Part shown: positions 56,729 through 63,921 of the stretch, in pieces
Layout: each line of letters opens with the position of its first letter
Position numbering within the stretch: position 1 is the first letter of the stretch
DNA from: Subdoligranulum variabile
GTDB taxonomy: Bacteria; Bacillota; Clostridia; Oscillospirales; Ruminococcaceae
Direction of reading: 5' to 3'
Length of the DNA: 64,000 bases
Assembly: GCA_004552305.1 (NCBI GenBank)
Contig: SFOX01000003.1
Coordinates: 151,728 to 215,727, forward strand
Notes under the pieces: model-generated
Seen by the model: the letters and a program-made list of their open reading frames with translations, nothing else
The model's database searches: none
Told to the model about the DNA's origin: nothing
Program-made: the position numbers and the translations under genes

Positions 56729-57556
56729 ATGGGAACTGTAAATCCTGCAGCGCAGGTGCAAATGCCTGACGCTGCGCGTGTGGTGCAGCGTATCACCACG
56801 GATTTGGCAGGGGGTGGTATCTGCCCGCACATCAGGCTGGTGCAGTACGACACAAAGCTGCCTATTGTGGCGGTACACCTGCAAAACGGCGCGGCTTCCT
56901 ACGCGCTGCCGGACGGTGCTGCAGCCAATGTGCGGATGACAAAAACCGACGGAAAGGGCGTGTATAACCCTGTATGGGGCATCAGCGCCGACCGACACAC
57001 CGTGTACGTGGAAATCACGCGGCAGATGACGGCTTGCAGCGGAAACCAGGCCGCCACGCTGGAAATCATCGTGGGCGATATGCTTAAAAATACGCCGCCC
57101 TTTATCCTGGAGGTTGCGCCGAACCCGCTGGCAGATGAAACCTATATCAGCAAGGATGAATATACCGCCATCGTCCAGTATGTCGGCCAGGCCGAGGCTG
57201 CCAAAAATGCAGCCGCACAGTCGGCGAAGGCGGCGGGAAAGTCTGCCAACCAATCCGCCGAAAGCGCCGCGACCGCGGAAAGAAATGCCACGCAAGCGGC
57301 AACCGATGCGAAAAAAGCCAAGGACGCCGCCGACAAGATTGACGCCGAGAAAATCGACGACAAGTTGACCCAGATGGGGAGCATCCGGACGGCGGTAGAA
57401 AAAAGTGCAACCGCTGCCGCAAATAGCGCAACCGCTGCCGCAAATAGCGCAACCGCTGCCGCGAAAAGTGCCGAGGATGCCCAAAAGGCGGTGGAACAGG
57501 CAACCGCGCAGCCGTTGACAGAACTTGATATCAAAGAAGTGCTGAGCTTGATATAG
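56729..57556 (+). CDS. Baseplate protein with BppU-like N-terminus and Ala-rich coiled coil
   Basis: A 275-residue protein. Residues 1-130 (HIRLVQYDTKLPIVAVHLQNGAASYALPDGAAANVRMTKTDG, ITRQMTACSGNQAATLEIIVGDMLKNTPPFILEVAPN) resemble the BppU N-terminal domain that binds the baseplate. The rest is an alanine-rich coiled coil (about 150-250) with three 21-bp repeats, then TELDIKEVLSLI. It probably attaches fibres to the Dit/Tal hub. Confidence 0.75.
   Translation: MGTVNPAAQVQMPDAARVVQRITTDLAGGGICPHIRLVQYDTKLPIVAVHLQNGAASYALPDGAAANVRMTKTDGKGVYNPVWGISADRHTVYVEITRQMTACSGNQAATLEIIVGDMLKNTPPFILEVAPNPLADETYISKDEYTAIVQYVGQAEAAKNAAAQSAKAAGKSANQSAESAATAERNATQAATDAKKAKDAADKIDAEKIDDKLTQMGSIRTAVEKSATAAANSATAAANSATAAAKSAEDAQKAVEQATAQPLTELDIKEVLSLI
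57404..57466 (+). repeat. Three tandem 21-bp repeats in the BppU-like gene
   Basis: Units beginning AGTGC/AGCGC and continuing AACCGCTGCCGC, encoding SATAAAN-type heptads. Copy-number change would lengthen or shorten the coiled coil in whole heptads. Confidence 0.85.
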
Positions 57557-57577
57557 GAAGGGGGGAAGGAACCCAAG

Positions 57578-58108
57578 ATGCACAAAATCGAACTTGTCGA
57601 ATATGCGGCGCGCACCGAAACGCCCTTTTGCCTTGGCACGGCGGAAAGCTACGGCGTGGAACGTCTGCAATTTGTACGCGGTCCGGGCTGGGAAAATCTG
57701 GCGCTGACCGCAACCTTCCACCCGCCCCGCGGCGCGGACCCGGTGTATGTGCGAATCGATGCGGAGGATACCGCCGATGTCCCGCCGGAGGCAACCGCAA
57801 TCGGCGGTGTGGGCGAACTGATTATTGCCGGGTATCAGGATGGCGTAAGGCGATGCAGCTGCAGCGTGCGCTACCGGGTGGAAAACCACGCGCCTGTCGG
57901 AGGCGACCCGCCCGCCGACCTGACACCCAGCCTGACGCAGCAGATCCTCGCCGCCGCCAGCACCGCCGAAAAAACCGCCCAAAGCGTACGCGACGATGCC
58001 GACAACGGAAAATTTACCGGACCCCCCGGACCGCAGGGCGAGGCAGGCGAGGTGGAAACGCTGAACAATCTGGAAATCCAAGAAATTTTGAATCTGCTTG
58101 ATTTTTGA
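57578..58108 (+). CDS. Phage tail fibre-region protein with collagen-like end
   Basis: A 176-residue protein. A beta-rich N-terminal part (LQFVRGPGWENLALTATFHPPRGADPVYVRID) leads to a helical segment and a short collagen-like GPPGPQGEAGE stretch, ending NNLEIQEILNLLDF. The IxEILNL ending is shared with its neighbours (EVLSLI, EILSKV), suggesting a common docking helix. Likely a fibre adaptor. Confidence 0.65.
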   Translation: MHKIELVEYAARTETPFCLGTAESYGVERLQFVRGPGWENLALTATFHPPRGADPVYVRIDAEDTADVPPEATAIGGVGELIIAGYQDGVRRCSCSVRYRVENHAPVGGDPPADLTPSLTQQILAAASTAEKTAQSVRDDADNGKFTGPPGPQGEAGEVETLNNLEIQEILNLLDF

Positions 58109-58125
58109 GAAAAGAGGTTAAACAA

Positions 58126-59148
58126 ATGGCAGTAGATATGAATAAACTCCTTGACGGTAACGGTTTGCTGTTTGCCCTGCAGGGCTTTATGGTGAAGGTG
58201 ACCACCCTGCTTGGCAACAAGGTGGACAAGGTCAGCGGCAAAGGCTTGTCCACCAACGACTACACCACCGCAGAAAAAGAAAAGCTGTCCGGCATTGCAA
58301 CGGGTGCCAACAACTACACCCTGCCCGCCGCTAGCGGCACCACGCTGGGCGGCGTTAAGACTGGCAGCAACATCACCAACACCGACGGCACGCTGAGCCT
58401 GACCAAAGCCAACGTGACCGCCGCGCTCGGCTACACCCCGCCCACGAAGGACACCAACACTTGGACGCCGTTTAAGGGCGCGACTGCCAGCGCAGCAGGT
58501 ACGGCGGGTTATGTTCCCGCCCCTGCCGCAGGAGATCAGGATAAATACTTTAAGGCGGACGGCACTTTTGCTACGCCCAAAGACACCACCTACAGCCCCG
58601 CCACCCATAGCGCCAACGGTCTGATGACTGCCGCCGACAAAAGCAAGCTGGATGGCATTTCGGCAGGGGCAAATGCGTACACCCTGCCCACTGCGGGCGC
58701 GGCGCTGGGCGGCGTAAAAACCACAAGCACCGTGACCAATGCCAGCGGGTACACGCCGGTTCCCATTATCGACGGTGTGCCTTATTACAAGGACACCAAC
58801 ACCACTTACAGCGATGTTACGCAAAGCACCCACGGCTTAATGACTGCCGCCGACAAAAGAAAGCTGGACGCTTTCGGCGCGGCATCCACCTACGCCACGA
58901 CCACTTATGTCGGACAGCAGATTGCCGCAGCCGGGCATATCAGCAAGCAGATTGTTACCACCCTGCCCGCAGCAAGCGCCGCCAAGGAAAACGTGATCTA
59001 TATGGTGCAAAAGACCAGCGGCAGCGGCAGCAACCTGTACGATGAGTATATGCTCATCAACGGAAAACTTGAGCTTGTCGGCGACAGCGCCACCAAAATC
59101 GACACGCTGACAAACGCCGATATTACGGAGATCCTCTCCAAAGTGTAA
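58126..59148 (+). CDS. Phage tail fibre protein
   Basis: The ATG at 58126 gives 340 residues; an upstream in-frame start at 58105 lacks a better ribosome site. Repeats of the form LSGIATGANNYTLP / LDGISAGANAYTLP with LGGVKT are typical of trimeric phage fibres. The end TNADITEILSKV repeats the docking-helix theme. It lies between the collagen-like adaptor and a short protein. Confidence 0.8.
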   Translation: MAVDMNKLLDGNGLLFALQGFMVKVTTLLGNKVDKVSGKGLSTNDYTTAEKEKLSGIATGANNYTLPAASGTTLGGVKTGSNITNTDGTLSLTKANVTAALGYTPPTKDTNTWTPFKGATASAAGTAGYVPAPAAGDQDKYFKADGTFATPKDTTYSPATHSANGLMTAADKSKLDGISAGANAYTLPTAGAALGGVKTTSTVTNASGYTPVPIIDGVPYYKDTNTTYSDVTQSTHGLMTAADKRKLDAFGAASTYATTTYVGQQIAAAGHISKQIVTTLPAASAAKENVIYMVQKTSGSGSNLYDEYMLINGKLELVGDSATKIDTLTNADITEILSKV

Positions 59149-59159
59149 GGAGGTAGCCG

Positions 59160-59516
59160 ATGGCATACGCAAGCAAAGAAAATATGATCAGCTTTGCCTC
59201 GCAGCTGCGCGGCAGGCTGTATCGAACAGTCGCCGCTACTTTTACTGTGGACGGCTGGGCGGCGTCAAACGGCAAGTACACGCAGAGCAAAACCGTCAAC
59301 AACAGCGGGGCGTTTGTTATTAAAAACGTTCTGCCGCCGCCGCTGACAACGCAGACGGGCAACGCCGCCACCGATGCCACCAAACGGCGCAATCTTTGTA
59401 CGATTGCCCGTGCTAAAGCGGAGTTTACGGTGACGGCAAGCAACATCACGGTAAAAATTACCGCCGACACCAAGCCGGACTGCGACCTGGACGTTGTGTG
59501 GTATTTGGAGGTGTGA
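59160..59516 (+). CDS. Phage hypothetical protein of the fibre region
   Basis: A 118-residue mixed protein (YRTVAATFTVDGWAASNGKYTQ, then TVTASNITVKITADTKPDCDLDVVWYLEV) ending in beta strands. AAGGAGGT precedes the ATG. Its place after the tail fibre suggests a fibre or baseplate component. No family is recognised. Confidence 0.6.
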   Translation: MAYASKENMISFASQLRGRLYRTVAATFTVDGWAASNGKYTQSKTVNNSGAFVIKNVLPPPLTTQTGNAATDATKRRNLCTIARAKAEFTVTASNITVKITADTKPDCDLDVVWYLEV

Positions 59517-59521
59517 AAAGT

Positions 59522-59950
59522 ATGAAAATTTATGACGCAGCCCTTGAACACGAGCTGCAAAACCCCGATCTGACGCGCGGCAAGCTGGAAAGAGCCCGCC
59601 GCGTGACGGTGCATCACGACGCTGTACCCGCATCGGTGCGGTATGAGGTGATGCCGGGGACAGTCACTTCCGATTGCCCCGAAGGGCTGCGGCAGGAAAT
59701 CACCACCCCGGCGCAGGAAGCGTGGGACGAATACGAGGAGGTGCAGCGGTATGTGCCGTACACCGATGCGGAACTCGCGGAGATTGCCGAAAAGGCACAA
59801 GCCGAAAAGGCTGCCGCCGATGCTGCCGCCAAGGCTGCCGAGCAAGCCGCCAAAGAGGAGGCAGCCCGCCGTGATGCCGCCGAAAAGTTGAATGCGCAGG
59901 TGACCTATACCGCAATGATGACCGACACGATGCTGCCGGAGGTGGGCTGA
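59522..59950 (+). CDS. Phage tail-region protein with Ala/Lys-rich coiled coil
   Basis: From ATG 59522 the product has 142 residues. The N-terminal half (KIYDAALEHELQNPDLTRGKLERARRVTVHHDAV, VMPGTVTSDCPEGLRQEI) is followed by a coiled coil (ELAEIAEKAQAEKAAADAAAKAAEQ) and a C-terminal TYTAMMTDTMLPEV. Proteins with this arrangement precede XkdX-type genes in many Firmicutes prophages. Role unknown. Confidence 0.65.
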   Translation: MKIYDAALEHELQNPDLTRGKLERARRVTVHHDAVPASVRYEVMPGTVTSDCPEGLRQEITTPAQEAWDEYEEVQRYVPYTDAELAEIAEKAQAEKAAADAAAKAAEQAAKEEAARRDAAEKLNAQVTYTAMMTDTMLPEVG

Positions 59951-59951
59951 G

Positions 59952-60083
59952 ATGTACGAAAAAATTAAACTTTGGCACAAAAAAGGCTGGTGGACAGCGT
60001 CTATGGTCGCCCAAGCCGCCGCCAAAGGACTGATTACCGAGGAACAGTACAAAGCCATTGTGGAGGGGGCAGAAAATGAGTAA
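59952..60083 (+). CDS. XkdX family phage protein
   Basis: A 43-residue protein from ATG 59952. The pattern EKIKLWHKKGWWTASMVAQAAAKGLITEEQYKAIVE fits the XkdX family, very small conserved tail-region proteins. It overlaps the next gene (ATGAGTAA). Confidence 0.8.
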   Translation: MYEKIKLWHKKGWWTASMVAQAAAKGLITEEQYKAIVEGAENE

Positions 60084-60528
60084 CTTTATGGGGGCTGCGC
60101 TGACGGTGGACGATATCTACCCCGTTGGCAGTATCTATATGAGCGTCAACGCCGTAGACCCCGCCAAACTTTTCGGCGGGACGTTGGAGCGCATCAAAGA
60201 GCGCTTTTTGCTGGGCGCTGGTGATACGCACACGCCCGGCAGCACAGGCGGCGAGTTTGCGCACAAGCTGACGGTGCCGGAACTCGCATCGCACTATCAT
60301 CATAGGCTGCACATTGATAGCCCGGACGGGATTGAAATGTTTTATGGATTACACGCAGAGAATCAAGCTATTGGACTTAATGCTGGTGGTGATTACAGGA
60401 CAGGGCTGTACGAAGGCGGCTTTTATACCTCCCGAACCGGCGAGGACAAGCCCCACAACAATACCCCCCCCCTATTTGGCAGTGTACATCTGGAAAAGAA
60501 CCGCGTAAATGCGGCGAAAGCGGGGTGA
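60076..60528 (+). CDS. Tail fibre tip protein 1, frame altered by a C9 tract
   Basis: The product as read is 150 residues. VDDIYPVGSIYMSVNAVDPAKLFGGTLERIKERFLLGAGD and HKLTVPELASHYHH match the short tail fibre/receptor-binding tip family, whose usual ending is PHNNxPPYxxxYxWxRTA. Here the reading frame changes at nine C (60464-60472) and ends in an unrelated tail (LFGSVHLEKNRVNAAKAG). With eight C the canonical ending YLAVYIWKRTA and a TAA at 60506-60508 would be restored. It may be phase-variable, mutated or a base-call error. Confidence 0.75.
   Translation: MSNFMGAALTVDDIYPVGSIYMSVNAVDPAKLFGGTLERIKERFLLGAGDTHTPGSTGGEFAHKLTVPELASHYHHRLHIDSPDGIEMFYGLHAENQAIGLNAGGDYRTGLYEGGFYTSRTGEDKPHNNTPPLFGSVHLEKNRVNAAKAG
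60464..60472 (+). repeat. C9 homopolymer in the fibre tip gene
   Basis: Nine consecutive C just before the conserved C-terminal segment. One fewer C restores the family's usual ending, so the tract decides which C-terminus is made. Confidence 0.8.
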
Positions 60529-60532
60529 CGGT

Positions 60533-60958
60533 ATGCGCATTCTTATGAGCTGCTGTGCCGATTGCCCCTATGATGTCGGTGATGGATTTTTTACCAAAAA
60601 CGCGACCAACCCGGAAAAACGCTGGCCGGGGACGAAATGGCAGCAGATAAAAGATATGTTTATTCTTGCGGCGGGCGACACCTACAAGTTGGACGCAACA
60701 GGCGGCGAAGCCGCGCACAAGCTGACGGTGGAGGAACACGCGAAACACAATCACGTTGGATTGCAGTTAAGCGGTTATGCCTTGCAGAATATTAGCGGGA
60801 ACCATGTTGAGTATGGTGCGTGCGCCGTCGCCGCTGTTAGCGATTTTAATAACCACGAATACGGTAATGCATACCAGACCGGTATCTCTGGCGGTGACCA
60901 ACCCCACAACAATATGCCGCCATACATTGTGCGGTATTATTGGGAGCGCACCGCTTAA
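60533..60958 (+). CDS. Tail fibre tip protein 2
   Basis: A 141-residue paralogue of the gene before it (WPGTKWQQIKDMFILAAGDTYKLDATGGEAAHKLTVEEHAKHNH, ending PHNNMPPYIVRYYWERTA). The family's usual DIYPVGSIYMS start is replaced by RILMSCCADCPYDVG. The ATG at 60533 follows a GGGGTGACGGT context; an alternative ATG at 60509 directly follows the C8-frame stop of the previous gene. It may offer an alternative receptor tip. Confidence 0.72.
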   Translation: MRILMSCCADCPYDVGDGFFTKNATNPEKRWPGTKWQQIKDMFILAAGDTYKLDATGGEAAHKLTVEEHAKHNHVGLQLSGYALQNISGNHVEYGACAVAAVSDFNNHEYGNAYQTGISGGDQPHNNMPPYIVRYYWERTA

Positions 60959-60975
60959 AACGAAAGGAAGTACCT

Positions 60976-61725
60976 ATGAAAATTTTCGGAATTGATGTAA
61001 GCAAATATCAGGGCAGCGTCGACTGGGCGAAAGCCAAGGCAGGCGGCGTGCAGTTTGCGATGCTGAAAGCGGTATCCACCAACAGCACGGGTCTGTACAT
61101 CGACCCGTATTTTGAGCGCAACTATGCCGAGTGCAAGCGGCTGGGCATCCCTGTGGGCGTATACTACTACACCTATGCGCAGGATAAAGCCTACGCCGAC
61201 AAGGAGCTGGCACTGCTGCAAAAGGCGATCACGGGCAAACAGTTTGAGTACCCTGTGGTGGTAGACGTCGAGGACAACAAGCTCAAGCCCCTGAGCAAAG
61301 CCGCGTTGACCGACCTTGTCTTGTACGCCCTGAACACCATTGAGGGCTGGGGTTGCTATGCGATGGTGTATACCTACCTGTATTACAGCCGCATCGAGCT
61401 GGATATGACCCGCCTTGCCAAGCACGACCTTTGGATCGCCCACTACGCCGCCGCCTGCGGTTACACCGGCGCACACGGCATGTGGCAGTACACCAGCACG
61501 GGCAAGGTGCCGGGCGTAAACGGTAACTGCGACTGCAACTACGCATACAAGGATTACCCCGCCATTATCAAGGGCGCGGGGCTGAACGGCTACGGCAAGG
61601 CAAAGCCCGCCGACAGCGTGTGGGACGGCAACGGTCCGTTTGTCATCGCCGCGGCCACAGGCGCCGACAAGGCCGCCCTGCGCGCGTTGTGTGAACAAAA
61701 AAACCTGCTTGTTACGAAGGGCTGA
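60976..61725 (+). CDS. Endolysin, glycoside hydrolase family 25 lysozyme
   Basis: From ATG 60976 (after GAAAGGAAG) 249 residues. GIDVSKYQGSVDW at the start with the first catalytic aspartate, YPVVVDVEDN near 93-102 with the acid/nucleophile pair, and GMWQYTSTGKV near 178 are GH25 marks. It cleaves the MurNAc-GlcNAc bond. The C-terminal 30 residues form a short tail without a recognised binding domain. It is followed by the holin gene. Confidence 0.9.
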   Translation: MKIFGIDVSKYQGSVDWAKAKAGGVQFAMLKAVSTNSTGLYIDPYFERNYAECKRLGIPVGVYYYTYAQDKAYADKELALLQKAITGKQFEYPVVVDVEDNKLKPLSKAALTDLVLYALNTIEGWGCYAMVYTYLYYSRIELDMTRLAKHDLWIAHYAAACGYTGAHGMWQYTSTGKVPGVNGNCDCNYAYKDYPAIIKGAGLNGYGKAKPADSVWDGNGPFVIAAATGADKAALRALCEQKNLLVTKG

Positions 61726-61736
61726 AAGGAGCAACT

Positions 61737-62189
61737 ATGCAAAATCAGAATAACAACATTTTCCTGCTCGTAAAGGCTTCTATCGCTGCCGTTTGCGGAG
61801 CCTTCACCGCGGCGTTCGGCTGGCTTGGCTGGCTTACCGTGGCTTGGGTCGTCTGCATGGCACTGGACTGGCTGTCTGGTTCGGCAGCTGCCTGCAAACG
61901 CGGAAACTGGTCCAGCGCAGCGGCAAGAGGCGGCATCTGGCACAAGTTCGGAATGATCTTGGTGGTGCTGATTGCTGCCCTGACCGATGCTGTACTGGGC
62001 GTAACGGTAGCTAACCTGCCGGGGATTGAGTGGCAGGTCAATACCCTGTTGCTGCCCATGGTATTGGTGTGGTATATCTTTACGGAGCTTGGGTCCATTG
62101 CCGAAAACGCTGCTGCTCTTGGCGCTCCGGTACCCAAACCCCTGCTGGATGCACTGGCTGCCGGTCAGAAAATTGTAAACAAGGACTAA
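61737..62189 (+). CDS. Phage holin
   Basis: A 150-residue membrane protein of the toxin/phage holin 4 family: several hydrophobic helices (ASIAAVCGAFTAAFGWLGWLTVAWVVCMALDWLSG, MILVVLIAALTDAVLG, LLPMVLVWYIFTELGSIAENAAALG). It makes the membrane holes that let the endolysin reach the wall. Its gene ends the rightward late transcript. Confidence 0.85.
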   Translation: MQNQNNNIFLLVKASIAAVCGAFTAAFGWLGWLTVAWVVCMALDWLSGSAAACKRGNWSSAAARGGIWHKFGMILVVLIAALTDAVLGVTVANLPGIEWQVNTLLLPMVLVWYIFTELGSIAENAAALGAPVPKPLLDALAAGQKIVNKD

Positions 62190-62193
62190 GCAA

Positions 62194-62228
62194 AAGCCCG
62201 GCGGGTTGTGAGCCTGCCGGGCTTTTTA
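62194..62228 (+). terminator. Terminator of the late transcript
   Basis: AAGCCCGGCGGG and CCTGCCGGGCTT form a GC-rich stem followed by TTTTTA. Confidence 0.85.
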
Positions 62229-62711
62229 TTTTTGCGAATCTTTTTGTGACTTGTACCACGTTAAAAACTCACCAAAGAGGCGCTGCTCTGCCTCTTTGCG
62301 GGCGGCAATGGCTTTGTTTTTGTCGGTGCCGCAATACAGGTGGTACCGTTCCCCCTTAAAATAGATGTATGCGATATATTTTCCGTCTTTTCTGCACGAC
62401 ACACCGCGCACGCCTGTGGTGTTGTTCCGCGGGGCTTTGCCGGACGATATACGGCTGACGTTGGTGCCGTCAACCAGCCCGAGCTTATCGGCAATGGGCT
62501 TGGTGGTCAGGTTGCGGTTTTTTATGCATCCGCAGCTTACCTGCTGGGAGTGGGCGATGGTGCGGCTTGGCAGCTCCACAATTTTGCCGCAGTTGAGGCA
62601 GCGGCAGCGGAAAATCCGGCTGCTGCCTTGCCGCTTTGGCGTCGGCTCAATGACGTACAAATAGCCAAATGTCTGCCCGGATAAATCTTTAAACGGCGGC
62701 ACGTTGCTCAC
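62226..62711 (-). CDS. Phage AP2-domain DNA-binding protein
   Basis: A 161-residue protein from GTG 62711, overlapping the previous stop as GTGA. The N-terminal part has a zinc-ribbon-like FRCRCLNCGK and VSCGCIKNR. The C-terminal NNTTGVRGVSCRKDGKYIAYIYFKGERYHLYCGTD fits an AP2 DNA-binding domain as in phage and homing-endonuclease-like proteins. No HNH motif is visible. It is the last gene of a short leftward accessory group. Confidence 0.75.
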   Translation of the reverse strand: MSNVPPFKDLSGQTFGYLYVIEPTPKRQGSSRIFRCRCLNCGKIVELPSRTIAHSQQVSCGCIKNRNLTTKPIADKLGLVDGTNVSRISSGKAPRNNTTGVRGVSCRKDGKYIAYIYFKGERYHLYCGTDKNKAIAARKEAEQRLFGEFLTWYKSQKDSQK

Positions 62712-63121
62712 TCCTCAAGATATGCCCGCAGCGCAGCGCGTACAACCTCGCTGCGGTTGCCGCCGCCCGCGGTTACGCGGGCATCCAGCTTGTCCAGCAG
62801 CTCCTGCGGCAGCAGTATGTTTAGGCGGGCGTCCTCCACCACCTCGCCAAAGGCTGCCTCATAAGCATCGCCGTCAAGATACTGCTCTGCCCACTGGCGG
62901 GCGGAATCCTCGGTGATGGGGGTAATCTCCTCGCCCCAGCCCCAAAAGCCATCCGGCAAGGGGAAACCGTTGCCGTAGTTATGGATAAAGTATTTGCCCG
63001 CCTTGGTGCGGTATAAATCCTGCCCGCGGTGGTTGATATCGCCGGGCAGCCCGGTTTCGTGCGTGCCGAGCAGCTGGGCGGTCTCGGTGTTGTAGCGGCT
63101 GCCGTTAATAATCTTTTTCAT
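62708..63121 (-). CDS. Phage protein with C-terminal ribbon-helix-helix domain
   Basis: The ATG at 63121 (AAAGGAG upstream) gives 137 residues. The N-terminal half (KKIINGSRYNTETAQLLGTHETG, DLYRTKAGKYFIHNYGNG, ITEDSARQWAEQYL) is a domain I have seen in other Firmicutes accessory proteins without known function. The last 40 residues (ARLNILLPQELLDKLDARVTAGGGNRSEVVRAALRAYL) are a CopG-like RHH. It may repress its own operon through the 33-bp palindrome upstream. Confidence 0.7.
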   Translation of the reverse strand: MKKIINGSRYNTETAQLLGTHETGLPGDINHRGQDLYRTKAGKYFIHNYGNGFPLPDGFWGWGEEITPITEDSARQWAEQYLDGDAYEAAFGEVVEDARLNILLPQELLDKLDARVTAGGGNRSEVVRAALRAYLEE

Positions 63122-63134
63122 GGGGTGGCTCCTT

Positions 63135-63323
63135 TCATTGTGCGTCGTTACGGCCTTTGTCGTAAACGGTCTTGAGCAGGGCGGCGATTTCGCCGAGCTG
63201 CTTTGCCGTGTAACGGTCGTACCAGTCTGCGGGGATGTTGGCAAAAATCGCCTCGCAGGTGGAGGGGTATCTGCGCCAACCGCTGTACTCCATGGCTTTC
63301 TTTAACTTGCTGTTCTTGCTCAT
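63135..63323 (-). CDS. Small phage accessory protein
   Basis: A 62-residue protein starting at ATG 63323 after AAAGGAG. MEYSGWRRYPSTCEAIFANIPADWYDRYTAKQLGEIAALLK is a helix-rich pattern found in other Firmicutes mobile elements. No function is known to me. Confidence 0.65.
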   Translation of the reverse strand: MSKNSKLKKAMEYSGWRRYPSTCEAIFANIPADWYDRYTAKQLGEIAALLKTVYDKGRNDAQ

Positions 63324-63421
63324 TATTTTCTCCTTTGTTTGTGTGGGGTGTTTACGGTCTGGTGTCGGGCCGCTTTGTACTGTGCGACCCGCGAGGGTAT
63401 CAGTGCTTGTTTAGCTTTTGC

Positions 63422-63619
63422 TTAAATCACAATGCAGAACTCGCTGTCCAGCAGGTCTGCAAAATCGGGATCAAGCTCAACGTACCGGATCAGAAACTCA
63501 TCAGGGGTGCAGGGGGCAAGCTCTGCGTGGACGGTTTCGCGGATGTCGTCATCCATGTACATTGCGATGGCGTCGAGGGTGGACTGGTCGAGGGTGTAAG
63601 GTGCATTGTAACGTGTCAT
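63422..63619 (-). CDS. Small acidic phage accessory protein
   Basis: A 65-residue acidic protein (YTLDQSTLDAIAMYMDDDIRETVHAELAPCTPDEFLIRYVELDPDF) from ATG 63619 after AAAGGAG. It is the first gene of the leftward accessory transcript, behind a perfect promoter. Such short acidic proteins can be anti-defence or toxin-neutralising proteins, but nothing in the sequence shows this. Confidence 0.65.
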   Translation of the reverse strand: MTRYNAPYTLDQSTLDAIAMYMDDDIRETVHAELAPCTPDEFLIRYVELDPDFADLLDSEFCIVI

Positions 63620-63666
63620 AATGTTTTCTCCTTTGTGTGGGTGTTTTTATCTCTTATCTTGTCTAT

Positions 63667-63695
63667 ATTATATCACAGATAATATTTAATGTCAA
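63667..63695 (-). promoter_or_regulatory. Promoter of the leftward accessory genes
   Basis: Minus-strand perfect TTGACA (63690-63695), a 17-nt spacer and perfect TATAAT (63667-63672). Confidence 0.85.
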
Positions 63696-63699
63696 TACT

Positions 63700-63732
63700 T
63701 TTTAGCATAAAAATATTATTTTTATGCTAAAA
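63700..63732. promoter_or_regulatory. 33-bp perfect palindrome upstream of the accessory promoter
   Basis: Arms of 16 bp (TTTTAGCATAAAAATA and its complement) around a single central base. It lies 5 bp upstream of the -35 box, the place of an activator or repressor site; a toggling RHH regulator is encoded downstream. Confidence 0.7.
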
Positions 63733-63780
63733 TCAGGAACAAAATACTTGCGATTTTGGGGAACAAAAAGCCCTGATTTT

Positions 63781-63831
63781 TACGAAGTTTTTACGAAGTT
63801 TTAAGGCAAATACGAAGTTTTTACGAAGCAT
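63781..63831 (+). repeat. Integrase arm-type direct repeats (TACGAAGTTT x4)
   Basis: Copies start at 63781, 63792, 63811 and 63822, in two pairs of 11-bp spacing. The last is TACGAAGCAT. Helical phasing next to the att repeat is typical of arm-type sites of tyrosine integrases. A single inverted copy (AAACTTCGTA) occurs at 29834-29843, outside the left att repeat. Confidence 0.65.
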
Positions 63832-63833
63832 TT

Positions 63834-63863
63834 TTGTGCAGTATTGTGCAGTATTGTACAGTA
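63834..63863 (+). repeat. Three tandem 10-bp repeats (TTGTGCAGTA)
   Basis: Three copies in tandem (the third TTGTACAGTA), one helical turn each, between the arm-like repeats and the att terminator. They may be a second class of site (Xis or host factor). Confidence 0.6.
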
Positions 63864-63873
63864 TTGGAACAAC

Positions 63874-63920
63874 AAAAAACCGCGTTACAACGGCATTTTA
63901 GCCTTGTAACGCGGTTTTTT
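63874..63920. terminator. Bidirectional terminator next to the right att repeat
   Basis: Perfect 17-bp arms, AAAAAACCGCGTTACAA and its complement, with T-runs on both sides. Confidence 0.8.
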
Positions 63921-63921
63921 A

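Noticed and set aside
63781..63863. CRISPR array
   Set aside because: Repeats are 10-11 bp, mostly adjacent and without spacers of constant length; they fit recombinase arm sites better.
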